Source: Deltaproteobacteria bacterium (lineage in GTDB: Bacteria > Desulfobacterota > Desulfobulbia > Desulfobulbales > Desulfurivibrionaceae). Taken from it: 64,000 nucleotides of DNA. The position numbers were made by a program, and so were the translations under genes. Under the pieces are notes generated by a model. It saw only the letters and a list, made by a program, of their open reading frames with translations. It ran no database searches and was not told where the DNA came from. The stretch is from the NCBI GenBank assembly GCA_013349295.1, contig DUZW01000016.1, positions 1 through 64,000 on the forward strand, in the 5' to 3' direction. Positions 9,975 through 18,318 of the stretch are shown piece by piece; position 1 is the first letter of the stretch; each line of letters begins with the position of its first letter.

Positions 9975-11039
9975 ATGAAAAAAATTATTGTAACTGCGGC
10001 AATCATTGTCTCTGCCTGCGGGTTTTTTGGCGTTAGGGAAATTCTGGCGGAAAATAAAAACAGTCATGTGGTGCAAAAAGGCGATACCCTCTGGGATTTG
10101 AGCGGGGGGTATCTCAATAATCCGGTGCTCTGGCCAAAAATATGGGAAATCAATCCTGAAATTGCCAACCCCCACTGGATCAGGCCGGGTCAGATCGTTA
10201 AGATTCCCGGCATGGATAAGGCTCCGGCCAGGGAAGCATCCGCGGACAGCGGTGTCGGACCGGTGGAGTCTGGGGCTTCACCCCTTGCAAGGGCTGAATT
10301 GGTGTCGTCTTCCGAGCCGCTCCCAATCGTCATGGTAAAAAAAGATCTGTCCCCGTCCGGTGGACAGGTCGGAGCAGCACCGGGCAAGGACGATCCGGCT
10401 CGATATTATGACCGGGGGATCGGCATGCTCACCAATGATATTCCCCCCAGCTTGGGTCGGGTGTTGCACACCGAACAGGGTTGGCGGAGTGCCGCCCTCG
10501 GCGAGACCATTCTGATCTCTGCCCCTGGCGCGCAGGTTGGCCGGCAGTTCGGGGTTTACCGGGATTTGGGCAAGGTCGATCCCCTGGCCTATTTCGATAA
10601 AAGTCCCGGTCACGTGCTGGCGGAGATCGCCATTGTTGAGGTTGTCGCTGCGGACGCTTCCAGGCAACAGGCGGTTATTCGGCACGCTTTTGCCGAAGTG
10701 AGAACCGATGACGTTTTGGGACAGGTTCCGGAGCGCCCAGTAGTTTCCGCCCGTCCGGCTTCGGCAGGCGCAACTTCTGTCAAAGGCGCAGTAGTGGCGT
10801 TTCATTTCATGCGGCAGCTTGCCGGACCCGATGATATTGTCTATCTGAATATCGGTTCGGATCAGGGGATTGCGCCCGGAGACCTGCTGTCGGTGGCAGG
10901 GAAGGATCAAAGCGCGGGCAGGACCTCCGGCGAAATCATGATCCTGCGGGTAACGGCCAATACCGCCGCTGCCGTGGTGACGAAACGGAGCGGGCACGCG
11001 GTACATCGGGGGGATGTGGTCGGACCGCCGGTTTTGTAA
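9975..11039 (+). CDS. Secreted LysM-domain envelope protein
   Basis: A 354-residue protein beginning with a signal peptide (MKKIIVTAAIIVSACGFFGV) and then one LysM domain at about residues 33-77 (VVQKGDTLWDLSGGYLNN, HWIRPGQIVKIPG), which binds peptidoglycan glycan strands. The remainder, about 270 residues, shows no hydrolase motif. It contains repeated beta-rich segments (VGRQFGVYRDLG, NIGSDQGIAPGDLLSV) of the kind seen in delta-proteobacterial LysM proteins of unknown role. The ATG at 9975 has AAAGGAG six bases upstream; an earlier GTG frame opening is ignored. It probably acts in the periplasm or at the wall; no partner is evident. Confidence 0.8.
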   Translation: MKKIIVTAAIIVSACGFFGVREILAENKNSHVVQKGDTLWDLSGGYLNNPVLWPKIWEINPEIANPHWIRPGQIVKIPGMDKAPAREASADSGVGPVESGASPLARAELVSSSEPLPIVMVKKDLSPSGGQVGAAPGKDDPARYYDRGIGMLTNDIPPSLGRVLHTEQGWRSAALGETILISAPGAQVGRQFGVYRDLGKVDPLAYFDKSPGHVLAEIAIVEVVAADASRQQAVIRHAFAEVRTDDVLGQVPERPVVSARPASAGATSVKGAVVAFHFMRQLAGPDDIVYLNIGSDQGIAPGDLLSVAGKDQSAGRTSGEIMILRVTANTAAAVVTKRSGHAVHRGDVVGPPVL

Positions 11040-11088
11040 AATATTTCGCTGTCTTTCAGTTTTAAATTCTCACGGAAGGCGAAGCCCC

Positions 11089-11973
11089 ATGGATGTTTCG
11101 AAAAAAACCGATGTTTCCCTGGTCGGTCTGCTTGATCTCGTTGAGGCATCAAGTATTGCCTCGATTAAAGGGACGGTGAGCGGGATATTGTCCCTTATCA
11201 GCGATCCCGCCACCAGTTCCTTTGATCTTGTCCAGCTTATCGAGGTTGATCCGCCGCTGACGGCAAAGATTCTCCGAGTTGCCAACTCATCGTATTACGC
11301 CACCTCCAAAACCATCAGCGATATCCAGCAGGCCCTGATCTGGATAGGCTCTGATACGCTCAAGGAAATCATTCTCGCCCAGAAGATGAGCGAACTCTAC
11401 CGCGGCGGCACGCCTGTCCACGGTTATTCCCGGCTTCAGCTGTGGCGGCACAGTCTGGCGGTCGCCCTTCTTGCCAAGGCGATTTACAGACGTGAGTTCG
11501 GCGAAAAGGGAAACAATGCCTATGCCGCCGGGTTGATGCACGACATCGGGGTCATTGTTGAAGACCAGCTCCTGCCCCAGGAATTCATGCAGCTGGTGCA
11601 GGCCATGGAGGACACCCCCCAGTCCCTGTCCGGGAGTGAGACTTCCTTCCTTGGCTACGACCATTGCCTGGTTGGCATGGGGCTGGCCGAGAAATGGAAC
11701 TTTCCGGATGAACTCATGGATGGCATCGGCTTTCATCATAATCCCGAGGGAGCCAGGGAAGAACACCGCATGTTTGTGAAAACAATCTTCATTGCCGATT
11801 ATCTTATGTTTGAACAGGGATATGGTTATGTCCCCGTGAAACTTCCAGATCGGGAGATTCTGCAGCAGTATGTCGGGGATCTTGGTCTGCAGTGGTATGC
11901 CTTGCGCGCCATAGTTGCCTTGGTCAGGGAAGAACTGGGAAAAATCGAGCAGAAGGGATACCTGGCTGTATGA
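11089..11973 (+). CDS. HDOD-domain signalling protein
   Basis: A 294-residue protein almost entirely made of an HDOD domain: IKGTVSGILSLISDPATSS near the start, LIEVDPPLTAKILRVANSS, and then an HD-like GLMHDIGVIVED at about residue 147 and the WNFPDELMDGIGFHH motif. HDOD proteins are non-enzymatic or poorly understood relatives of HD phosphohydrolases that act in regulation (for example in chemotaxis, c-di-GMP and stress pathways). The ATG at 11089 follows GGAAGGCGAAG. Its stop overlaps the next start (ATGA), so the two products are probably made together. Confidence 0.88.
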   Translation: MDVSKKTDVSLVGLLDLVEASSIASIKGTVSGILSLISDPATSSFDLVQLIEVDPPLTAKILRVANSSYYATSKTISDIQQALIWIGSDTLKEIILAQKMSELYRGGTPVHGYSRLQLWRHSLAVALLAKAIYRREFGEKGNNAYAAGLMHDIGVIVEDQLLPQEFMQLVQAMEDTPQSLSGSETSFLGYDHCLVGMGLAEKWNFPDELMDGIGFHHNPEGAREEHRMFVKTIFIADYLMFEQGYGYVPVKLPDREILQQYVGDLGLQWYALRAIVALVREELGKIEQKGYLAV

Positions 11974-12449
11974 GCAACAGCGAGTCAGATCTGCGAGGGC
12001 GCATCCACGAGCTTGAAACGCAGGTGCGCCATCTTGGCAACGAGCTTCGTCTGACCAGGGAAGAGTACGAGGAGGCAGCCTCCAAGTATCTGGATATCTA
12101 TTTCAATCTGGAAAAGAAGATAAGCGAGCGGACCAAGGAGCTTGACGCCGTCAACGGGATGCTTCTTGGGGAAATAGAAGAACGCAAGCGGACAGAGGCG
12201 GAGAAGGAACAACTCATTGCTCGGTTGCAAAAGGCCATGCAGGAGGTGAAGGTCTTGAGCGGCTTTCTGCCCATCTGCGCCTCTTGCAAAAAGATCAGGG
12301 ATGATACCGGTTACTGGCGTCAGATAGAAGAGTATATCAGCAAGCATTCCGAGGCGTTGTTCAGCCATGGCATCTGTCCGGACTGTTCCCAAAAACTGTA
12401 TCCGGAATATCACGCGGAGTTGCAGCGGCGCATCAAGGCAAAAAAATAA
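11970..12449 (+). CDS. Coiled-coil protein with C-terminal CxxC...CxxC module
   Basis: A 159-residue protein translationally coupled to the HDOD gene. Residues 5-90 are strongly heptad-like and charged (an HAMP/kinase-linker type coiled coil, KKISERTKELDAVNGMLL). Residues 95-150 carry LSGFLPICASCKKIRDDTGYW and HGICPDCSQKLYPE. This C-terminal module is familiar at the ends of many delta-proteobacterial histidine kinases and response regulators, where it follows the receiver or PAS part. Here it stands without receiver or kinase. Four Cys in two CxxC pairs suggest metal binding (inference). The role is unknown; it is likely a partner of the HDOD protein. Confidence 0.75.
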   Translation: MSNSESDLRGRIHELETQVRHLGNELRLTREEYEEAASKYLDIYFNLEKKISERTKELDAVNGMLLGEIEERKRTEAEKEQLIARLQKAMQEVKVLSGFLPICASCKKIRDDTGYWRQIEEYISKHSEALFSHGICPDCSQKLYPEYHAELQRRIKAKK

Positions 12450-12475
12450 CAGGCGATATCATTTGTTAAATGGGC

Positions 12476-13693
12476 TCAGCGGTCGTCCGCGAGTATCCTG
12501 GCCACCGCATCCCAGATACGGTGGGCTGTTTCTTCCTTGCTGAGGAGCGGCAAATCCTCCTGTGCGCCATTGCGGTCAAGAATGGTGACTCTGTTGGTAT
12601 CGGCGGCAAAACCGGTTTCCGTTCCCCCAATATCATTGACCACGATCAGGTCAAGATTTTTTTCCTTGAGTTTTCTGGCGCCTTCCTTGAGATGATCCCG
12701 ACTTTCTGCGGCAAAGCCGATGAGCAGGGGGCCTTTTGCCGATTCCTGCCGACGTTTTCCCAGCTCCTTGAGGATGTCCGGGTTGGCGACCAGGGGCAGG
12801 GAGAGGGCGGCCTGGCCTTTTTTTACCTTGTGGAGTTGGGTCTCGGCGGGCCGGTAGTCGGAAACAGCCGCAGCCTTGACGATAATGGTCGCCGCGTCGA
12901 GGCAGGTCATGACCTGCTCCTGCATTTCGGCGGCGGAGCTGACTTGGATGCGCCGGACTCCCGGTGGGGCGGCCAAGGCGGTGGGCCCGCTGATCAGAGT
13001 GACCGTTGCCCCCCGTTGTCTGGCCGTTGCCGCCAGGGCATACCCCATCTTGCCGGTGGAGGGATTGCTGAGGAAACGGACCGGATCAATGGGTTCCCTG
13101 GTTGGTCCGGCGGTAATGAGCACATGTTCGTCGGTCAGGTTTTGCGGGGCAAAGGTTGTGAGGATGGCCTGCCGGGCGTTTTCCCACTCTGTCAGGCGAC
13201 CGGGGCCTTCTTCGCCGCAGGCCATTTTCCCGCAATCGGGTTCGAGAACCCTATATCCGTACGATCTGATGGTTGCAAGGTTTTCCTGGGTTGCCGGATG
13301 CTGGAACATGATGCTGTTCATGGCCGGGCAGACCAGGATGGGCCCGGACGAGGCCAGGGCGATGGTGGCGAGTAGATTGTCGGCCAGACCATGGGCCAGG
13401 CGGGCGATGGTCTGAGCCGAGGCCGGGGCAATGACCAGCAGGTCATGGTCCCGGGCCAGATTGATGTGCGGAATGGTTTCCGGCGCTTCAGCGGCGAACA
13501 TGCCGCTGTACACCGGATTACCTGAAAGGGCCGCCATGGTCAGAGGGCTGATGAACCGGCAGGCGGACTCGGTCATGACCACGGTGACTTGGCAGCCTTC
13601 CCGGCGCAAGGCGCGAACCCAGTCCGCGACTTTGTAGGCGGCGATGCTCCCGGTAATCCCGAGAAGAATCTTTTTGTCGGTGAGAAGAGACAT
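12476..13693 (-). CDS. coaBC: Bifunctional phosphopantothenoylcysteine decarboxylase / phosphopantothenate-cysteine ligase
   Basis: A 405-residue enzyme of coenzyme A synthesis. The N-terminal flavin-dependent CoaC half has LLGITGSIAAYK, PAMNSIMFQHPAT and the catalytic-Cys segment MACGEEGPGR. The C-terminal CTP-dependent CoaB half begins at VLITAGPTREPIDPVRFLSN and has SNPSTGKMGYALA and KKGQAALSLPLVANPDIL. The length is normal for the fused protein. It is the last gene of a minus-strand run with a lipoprotein gene 22 bases upstream. The ribosome site before the ATG is weak, so coupling to the upstream gene is possible. Confidence 0.96.
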   Translation of the reverse strand: MSLLTDKKILLGITGSIAAYKVADWVRALRREGCQVTVVMTESACRFISPLTMAALSGNPVYSGMFAAEAPETIPHINLARDHDLLVIAPASAQTIARLAHGLADNLLATIALASSGPILVCPAMNSIMFQHPATQENLATIRSYGYRVLEPDCGKMACGEEGPGRLTEWENARQAILTTFAPQNLTDEHVLITAGPTREPIDPVRFLSNPSTGKMGYALAATARQRGATVTLISGPTALAAPPGVRRIQVSSAAEMQEQVMTCLDAATIIVKAAAVSDYRPAETQLHKVKKGQAALSLPLVANPDILKELGKRRQESAKGPLLIGFAAESRDHLKEGARKLKEKNLDLIVVNDIGGTETGFAADTNRVTILDRNGAQEDLPLLSKEETAHRIWDAVARILADDR

Positions 13694-13715
13694 GGCGTTT
13701 ACGCGGTCTTAAGCT

Positions 13716-14255
13716 TTACATTCCGAGGCCGAAGGGGTTGGCCGATGATGCGTCACCCGAGCGTTTTGCCGCCATATCCTCTGCGACATAGAAGGATACC
13801 TGTGTTCTCATGAGCAGTTTATCCTCGGACAAGAGAATAGTACAGGTTTTGTTCGGTTTGACAAAGGCGAGGAGGATGTTTTTGTACTTGGCGGAACCGG
13901 CAAGTTTCCAGCCGTTTTTGACCATGTTGTTCGAGAAGAAATCGGCCAGCGATGCGATATCGACCCGACCGGAATATTGCAACACCCCGCCGGCAAAGGA
14001 GTCGGTGCGGACGATCATGCTTTTTTCCCGGTCCCAGGAAAGTTCGCTGGGAATCAGCAGGTCGGGGAATTCAGTGTCGCGATAAGAGGGGCTGTCCTGG
14101 GAGGAAGAGGAGGCAAAGGGATCGGAGGAGGCGCCTTGGTCGGTGTTGCCGCTGCCCAGGCCCAATTCGGCGCAGCCGCTGAGGGCGACGAGGGTGGTGA
14201 GTGCAAGAATGGTTGAGAGGAACACGGTGCGGAACGATTTATCTGGTGTTGTCAT
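13716..14255 (-). CDS. Lipoprotein of unknown function
   Basis: A 179-residue protein with a lipoprotein signal: basic start, hydrophobic core TILALTTLVALSGC and the Cys at about residue 27 as the acylation site. A Ser/Asp/Gln-rich linker follows, then a compact domain from about residue 60 (LLIPSELSWDREKSMIVRT, FFSNNMVKNGWKLAGS, LSEDKLLMRTQVSFYVAE) with alternating strands and helices. I recognise it as a conserved-looking delta-proteobacterial envelope lipoprotein but cannot name a function. The 36-base gap to nitroreductase upstream and the 22-base gap to coaBC downstream suggest one operon. Confidence 0.75.
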   Translation of the reverse strand: MTTPDKSFRTVFLSTILALTTLVALSGCAELGLGSGNTDQGASSDPFASSSSQDSPSYRDTEFPDLLIPSELSWDREKSMIVRTDSFAGGVLQYSGRVDIASLADFFSNNMVKNGWKLAGSAKYKNILLAFVKPNKTCTILLSEDKLLMRTQVSFYVAEDMAAKRSGDASSANPFGLGM

Positions 14256-14291
14256 GGAAGGTCTCCTGGATAATGGGTAAGATACAAAAGG

Positions 14292-14801
14292 TTATAACTC
14301 GTTGACGATGAATTCCGCCAATGGTTTTCTGTGTGATTGCTGGTCGCGTCGGCTCGGGTGACCGATGGCGATGACCGCCATCAGTTCCAGATTTCCGACC
14401 GGGCCGAGAATCCGGCCGACTTTTTCCCGGTTTTTCAGAATCTGTCCGAGCCATACAGCTCCCAAGTCAAGGGCCTCGGCGGCCAGCAGCATGTTCTGGA
14501 TGCAGGCCCCGGCTGATTGCGCATCTTTCAGGTCGTCATACATGTCCTCTCGGTCAAGATATACGGCGATCAGGGCCGGGGCGGCGAGGACGATATGGTC
14601 ATAATGGGTCTGTTCGGACAAACGGGCGCGGATTGTTGCATCCGTAACGATGATAAATCGCCAAGGTTGATTGTTCAGTCCGGAAGGAGCCCAGATCCCC
14701 GCCCGGATAATTTCGTGGAGGGTCTCGGTGTCCACCGCCTGGTCGGTGAAGTCCCGGATACTGCGACGCTGTTTAATGGCGGTAAGGATCGGTGAAGACA
14801 T
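14292..14801 (-). CDS. Nitroreductase-family FMN oxidoreductase
   Basis: A 169-residue protein typical of the short nitroreductase family. The FMN-phosphate site is at the N-terminus (IKQRRSIRDFTDQAV), with APSGLNNQPWRFIIV and the AAEALDLGAVWLGQ segment, then AVIAIGHPSR at the end. Family members reduce nitroaromatics, quinones or flavins with NAD(P)H; the substrate cannot be told from sequence. It is the first gene of the nitroreductase-lipoprotein-coaBC run. Its start codon lies 21 bases from a dispersed non-coding repeat (14823-14951), which could therefore lie in its leader. Confidence 0.9.
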   Translation of the reverse strand: MSSPILTAIKQRRSIRDFTDQAVDTETLHEIIRAGIWAPSGLNNQPWRFIIVTDATIRARLSEQTHYDHIVLAAPALIAVYLDREDMYDDLKDAQSAGACIQNMLLAAEALDLGAVWLGQILKNREKVGRILGPVGNLELMAVIAIGHPSRRDQQSHRKPLAEFIVNEL

Positions 14802-14822
14802 GGGGGATAATAGTACGTCGCA

Positions 14823-14951
14823 TTGTTAAAGAGTAATGGCGAATATGCCGTTGTCGCACAATTGGGTCGTTATCTGCTTTTGCCATAACGGCATAAAGGG
14901 CCGTAACTGAATGGTTCAGCGTGCATTGAGTATTTTGTAACGGCTCCTAAT
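14823..14951. repeat. Dispersed non-coding repeat, copy A
   Basis: It shares its two ends with a sequence at 45400-45489: TTGTTAAAGAGTAATGG here against TTGTTAAAGGATAATGG there, and an exact 15-base GTAACGGCTCCTAAT at the far end. The interior differs in length (129 against 90 bases). It contains an inverted repeat, TATGCCGTT with AACGGCATA. Both copies begin 20-21 bases from a minus-strand start codon (nitroreductase here, cdsA there), in the same orientation. Confidence 0.55.
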
Positions 14952-15083
14952 TGTACGGAACATCCTGAAATTTCAGGAAAATCATAGTCGTTCCGGCAGG
15001 GTTTTGTCAAACGGTTTCCGTAGGATGGGCCATATTGCACAAGAAATAAAAAACTGTTAGAACCAGCGGCCATGGAGGCGTGC

Positions 15084-15914
15084 ATGGAAAAAATAACCCA
15101 AAAAAAAGAGATTCCCCTGCCGGTACCCGGCAAAGGGGCAGTGCTGATCGACACCCATTGTCATCTCGACATGTCGACCTATCAGGACGATTGCGAGGCC
15201 GTACTGCTTCGGGCCAGAGAGGCAGGGGTTACCCGGATCATCAGCGTGGGCATTGATCTGGAAAGCTCGCGCAGAGCCATTACCCTGGCCGAACACCATG
15301 AAGGCGTCTATGCCACGGTTGGGGTTCATCCCCATAATGTCGGGGAGCTCTGCGAGGCTGATTACCTTGCACTGCGGTCCCTGTGCCGTCATCCAAAGGT
15401 CGTGGCCTACGGGGAGATCGGCCTTGATTATGTAAAAAACTACGCCCCGGTTTCCCTGCAAAAGGAGCATTTCGGCAGACAGATCGCCTTGGCCAGGGAA
15501 TTGCAACTGCCCTTGGTTATTCACGATCGGGAGGCCCATGACGAGATCATGGAAATGCTTGAGGCCGCCGGTCCGTTTCCCGCCGGTGGGGTGATGCACT
15601 GCTTTTCCGGGGATGGAGCTTTTGCCAGGCGGGTTCTTGCCTTGGGCCTGTATATTTCCATTCCAGGAGTCGTGACCTTTACCAAGGCCGAGATGCTCCA
15701 TGAGGCGGTGCGCGAGATTCCGCTGAGTTCGCTGGTTCTGGAGACGGACGGGCCATTTCTTGCCCCGGCGCCCTATCGTGGGAAACGGAATGAGCCTCGC
15801 TTGTTGCTGTTTACCGCGCAGAAGGTGGCGGAATTGAAAGGCATTTCCCTTGATGAGGTGGCCCGGCAGACCACCTTGAATGGTGTGCGGCTTTTCGGCC
15901 TTGAAGGACGGTGA
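15084..15914 (+). CDS. TatD-family metal-dependent DNase
   Basis: A 276-residue TIM-barrel hydrolase with the TatD motifs: [14 protein letters not shown] (metal-binding HxH), [38 protein letters not shown] and [17 protein letters not shown]. Family members are 3'-5' exonucleases/DNases working on damaged DNA. I place the start at the second ATG (15084) because GGAGG lies five bases before it, whereas the ATG at 15072 has no ribosome site. The two bases between its stop and the yggS start indicate a joint transcript. Confidence 0.92.
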   Translation: MEKITQKKEIPLPVPGKGAVLIDTHCHLDMSTYQDDCEAVLLRAREAGVTRIISVGIDLESSRRAITLAEHHEGVYATVGVHPHNVGELCEADYLALRSLCRHPKVVAYGEIGLDYVKNYAPVSLQKEHFGRQIALARELQLPLVIHDREAHDEIMEMLEAAGPFPAGGVMHCFSGDGAFARRVLALGLYISIPGVVTFTKAEMLHEAVREIPLSSLVLETDGPFLAPAPYRGKRNEPRLLLFTAQKVAELKGISLDEVARQTTLNGVRLFGLEGR

Positions 15915-15915
15915 A

Positions 15916-16716
15916 ATGATGGGAACGGTGGCGGAGAATATCGGGATAATCCGGGCGCGAATATCTGCCGCGGCTGTGCGGGCAGGGCGCGATCCGCGTT
16001 CGGTACGGCTGGTGGCGGTCAGTAAGCGGCAACCGCTTGAGGCAATCAAGGAGGCCATGGCTGCCGGGCAGATGGTTTTTGGGGAGAATTATTTGCAGGA
16101 GGCTTTGGAAAAGGTGGCGGCCCTTGGTCAGGGGGCTGTAAGTGGCCGGAGAGCGCCGCAGATCAGCGAAAGAGGACGGTTCGCTCTGCCACCGGTATGC
16201 GGACAGGCCGATGGCAAAGAAGATGCGATATCCTCTGCCCCCGTCCTCTGGCATTGTATCGGGCATCTGCAGAGCAACAAGGCCCGGCTTGCGGCGGAAG
16301 TTTTTGACTGCATTGAAACCATCGACCGGCTCAAGCTTGCCAAGGCGCTGGAAGGCAGGCTCGCCGAGCTGGGCAAGACCATGCCGGTTCTGGTTCAGGT
16401 CAATGTGGGTGGCGAGGCGCAGAAGGCCGGGGTTGCCCCGGAAGAGGCCGGAGAGCTTTGCCGCGAGCTGCAACAGTTTCCGCACCTGATTCTGCAAGGA
16501 CTCATGACCATGCCGCCCTTTGTCGAGGATCCTGAGGAAAGCCGGGGTTGTTTCCGCCGGCTTCGTCTGCTGGGGGAAAAGCTTGCCGCCCAAGGCCTCA
16601 TCGGCCGGCATGGGGTGATGGAGCTCTCCATGGGGATGTCCGGTGATTTCGAGGTGGCCATTGAAGAAGGCGCCACCCTGGTGCGGGTCGGCACGGCAGT
16701 GTTCGGTGCGAGGTAG
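15916..16716 (+). CDS. YggS/PROSC pyridoxal-phosphate homeostasis protein with an extra loop
   Basis: A PLP-binding single-domain TIM-barrel protein. The PLP lysine lies in LVAVSKRQP (about residue 37). The family motifs [53 protein letters not shown] and GTAVFGAR are all present. Such proteins carry and balance PLP and affect amino-acid metabolism. The protein is 266 residues against about 230 usual. The excess is one insert of about 35 residues (about 74-109) between the helix after GENYLQEAL and the conserved [11 protein letters not shown] strand. It follows tatD by one base. Confidence 0.92.
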   Translation: MMGTVAENIGIIRARISAAAVRAGRDPRSVRLVAVSKRQPLEAIKEAMAAGQMVFGENYLQEALEKVAALGQGAVSGRRAPQISERGRFALPPVCGQADGKEDAISSAPVLWHCIGHLQSNKARLAAEVFDCIETIDRLKLAKALEGRLAELGKTMPVLVQVNVGGEAQKAGVAPEEAGELCRELQQFPHLILQGLMTMPPFVEDPEESRGCFRRLRLLGEKLAAQGLIGRHGVMELSMGMSGDFEVAIEEGATLVRVGTAVFGAR

Positions 16717-16742
16717 CCTCCCCGCCAGCGCACTCTTCTCGC

Positions 16743-17309
16743 TTAATTCAACTCGTCATCCTTCCAGTATTTGGTTCCCTTGACCGTTGCCTGCAGGGCC
16801 AGTCCGCTTTGGGTCAACTGATAAATGGTTATGCCGTCGAGCAGCGCTTCGCCTCCCACGGCGGCGCCTTTGTCGCTGGCTTTGGCCGCGGCATCGGCAT
16901 GCCCTCCGAATTCCCAGCCGCTGTTGATGAATTTTGTCATGGTCTCCCGGTCATGAAAGATAAAGATAGCGCGGAAATCCTTAACGCCAAGCCCTAATCC
17001 CACCCCGGCCGCCCCCATCTTCATGAAAACGGGTTTGTTGGTCTTATTGTCGGTGACAACACCATGACCGCCGCCGACACTGACGAAGATTATATTGATG
17101 TCGGCGTTGTTGAACACCGCATACCCAGGCGCCTTTGCAACCTCACCCTTTGCCTGGGGATGAATCTTGTAAAGGTCGGACAGCACCTCGTTTCGCATGG
17201 AGAGAATGGCCTTGCGTTTATCCGGGGTGGTTGTTCCGCTGGTCGTGGCGCAGCCGGTCAAGAGGGCGGCGATCGCCAGAGCGCATAACCCGATTATTAT
17301 CCGTTTCAT
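16743..17309 (-). CDS. Lipid-binding SYLF/YSC84-like lipoprotein
   Basis: A 188-residue envelope protein. The lipoprotein signal (IIIGLCALAIAALLTGC, Cys near residue 20) is followed by a SYLF/YSC84 domain: APGYAVFNNADINIIFVSVGGGHGVV, KMGAAGVGLGLGVKDFRAIFIF, and GGHADAAAKASDKGAAV. SYLF domains bind phosphoinositides in eukaryotes; bacterial copies are periplasmic and poorly characterised. The start at 17309 is chosen because AGGAG lies seven bases upstream and the signal peptide begins there. Its upstream region is a copy of the one before the gene at 17726-18052. Confidence 0.85.
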   Translation of the reverse strand: MKRIIIGLCALAIAALLTGCATTSGTTTPDKRKAILSMRNEVLSDLYKIHPQAKGEVAKAPGYAVFNNADINIIFVSVGGGHGVVTDNKTNKPVFMKMGAAGVGLGLGVKDFRAIFIFHDRETMTKFINSGWEFGGHADAAAKASDKGAAVGGEALLDGITIYQLTQSGLALQATVKGTKYWKDDELN

Positions 17310-17375
17310 AGCCCTGCTCCTCTTTGATGTTCTTTTTTCATCCTGTTGTATCGGGCCAATATTTATCCTCTTAAT

Positions 17376-17478
17376 ATCATGGGGAATCATGCCGGTCATG
17401 TCAATCGTAGAAAATAAAGAGTCATGGGAGAGGCTGGGGCAAGCAGGAAGCATGACGGGGATCTGATTTTGCTGGAAA
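17376..17478 (-). promoter_or_regulatory. Upstream element, copy 1 (promoter of the SYLF gene)
   Basis: Read on the minus strand there is TTGACA (17404-17399), a 17-base spacer and CATGAT (17381-17376) as a -10. This lies about 65 bases before the SYLF start. The block from about 17478 down to here matches 18288-18197: CCGyTTCCrGCAAAATCAGA, CATGCTTC and TTGACATsAyCGGyAyrATTC are shared. The promoter reading is by eye; the duplication itself is clear. Confidence 0.5.
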
Positions 17479-17725
17479 CGGAACTCGGTTAGAAACGGCC
17501 AACGGTTACAGGTTGTGCTCCGAGGAGCAATCTCTGCAGGAGAGAACAGTGCGTTGCCCCGGTTTTTTAAAGATCAAGGTGGCGGCGGCCATGATCCTGA
17601 ATGGCTACAAAAAGCTGGTCAAGCATATCCTTGAAAATTTTCCCGGTGGCCGCCTGACCGGGAAGATAACGTGTTTTCAATGCGGATGTCTCCGTATTGC
17701 ATAGAAGAAGAGGCGTTGAGTTTAA
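17479..17725. other. Gap between two envelope-protein genes with one doubtful small frame
   Basis: No certain gene. A plus-strand frame from GTG 17513 to 17704 would encode 63 residues, including KKLVKHILENFPGGRLTGK and ending CFQCGCLRIA. There is no convincing ribosome site and I recognise no family. It could be a small protein or noise. Confidence 0.3.
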
Positions 17726-18052
17726 TCAGCGGCCGCGACCACCGCCAGGCCCCATACCACCGCCTTTTGCCGGTGGTTCATCGGGTAGTGTGATGCCGCG
17801 TTCCTTAGCGAGCGTCTTCATTCGTTCGTGGTGCTCCCGGCGGATTTGTTCGCGTTCCTCAACGGTTTTAGCGGCGCGCATTTTCAAGCGATACTCCTCG
17901 CGCTCCTGCGGTGTCATCATTTGACTGCCGTATATCTGCTCTTGCTTCTGGATTTGTTGTTGAGCCCGTTCTTGATCCGCAGCTATCGCCGTATCGAGAG
18001 AAAGTGCTAATGTGGCGATGACTACTGACAGCATCAGAATTTTTTTCATCAT
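17726..18052 (-). CDS. Small periplasmic protein, charged helix with glycine-rich tail
   Basis: A 108-residue protein: a signal peptide (KKILMLSVVIATLALSLDTAIA), then a charged helical stretch (MTPQEREEYRLKMRAAKTVE, REQIRREHHERMKTLAKERG), and a tail GGGMGPGGGRGR. The helical part recalls small Spy-like or metal-resistance periplasmic proteins of sulfate reducers, but no signature allows a firm name. Two ATG codons are adjacent; 18052 is used because AGGAG lies five bases upstream. Its promoter region resembles that of the SYLF lipoprotein gene. Confidence 0.7.
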   Translation of the reverse strand: MMKKILMLSVVIATLALSLDTAIAADQERAQQQIQKQEQIYGSQMMTPQEREEYRLKMRAAKTVEEREQIRREHHERMKTLAKERGITLPDEPPAKGGGMGPGGGRGR

Positions 18053-18196
18053 ATTGCTCCTGTAGTTTTGGGTGACTGAAAATGCTGAAATCAATCACAC
18101 TTTGATGGGCATGGGGACAACGCCCCGTTGTTGCCAAGATCACCCTATTTGCACGATTAATCGTGAAAAAGATTCCCAAGTAAACTCTTCACTATA

Positions 18197-18288
18197 AGCA
18201 TGGAGAATTGTACCGATGATGTCAATCTGGAAAAATATAGCATCATGGAGGGAAGCAGAAGCATGTACCTCTGATTTTGCCGGAAGCG
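18197..18288 (-). promoter_or_regulatory. Upstream element, copy 2
   Basis: This is the minus-strand counterpart of 17376-17478: TTGACA (18225-18220), a 17-base spacer and CATGCT (18202-18197) as a candidate -10. It lies about 145 bases before the small periplasmic gene. The shared block upstream of TTGACA includes GCAAAATCAGA and CATGCTTC. It also faces the U32 gene on the other strand. Confidence 0.45.
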
Positions 18289-18318
18289 GGCTGGTTCACA
18301 ATCTGGTATAGTAGCCCC

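Noticed and set aside
13234-13250. T-loop-like GGGTTCGAGAACCC suggesting a tRNA
   Set aside because: It lies inside the coaBC coding region, and no acceptor stem or anticodon arm is placed correctly around it.
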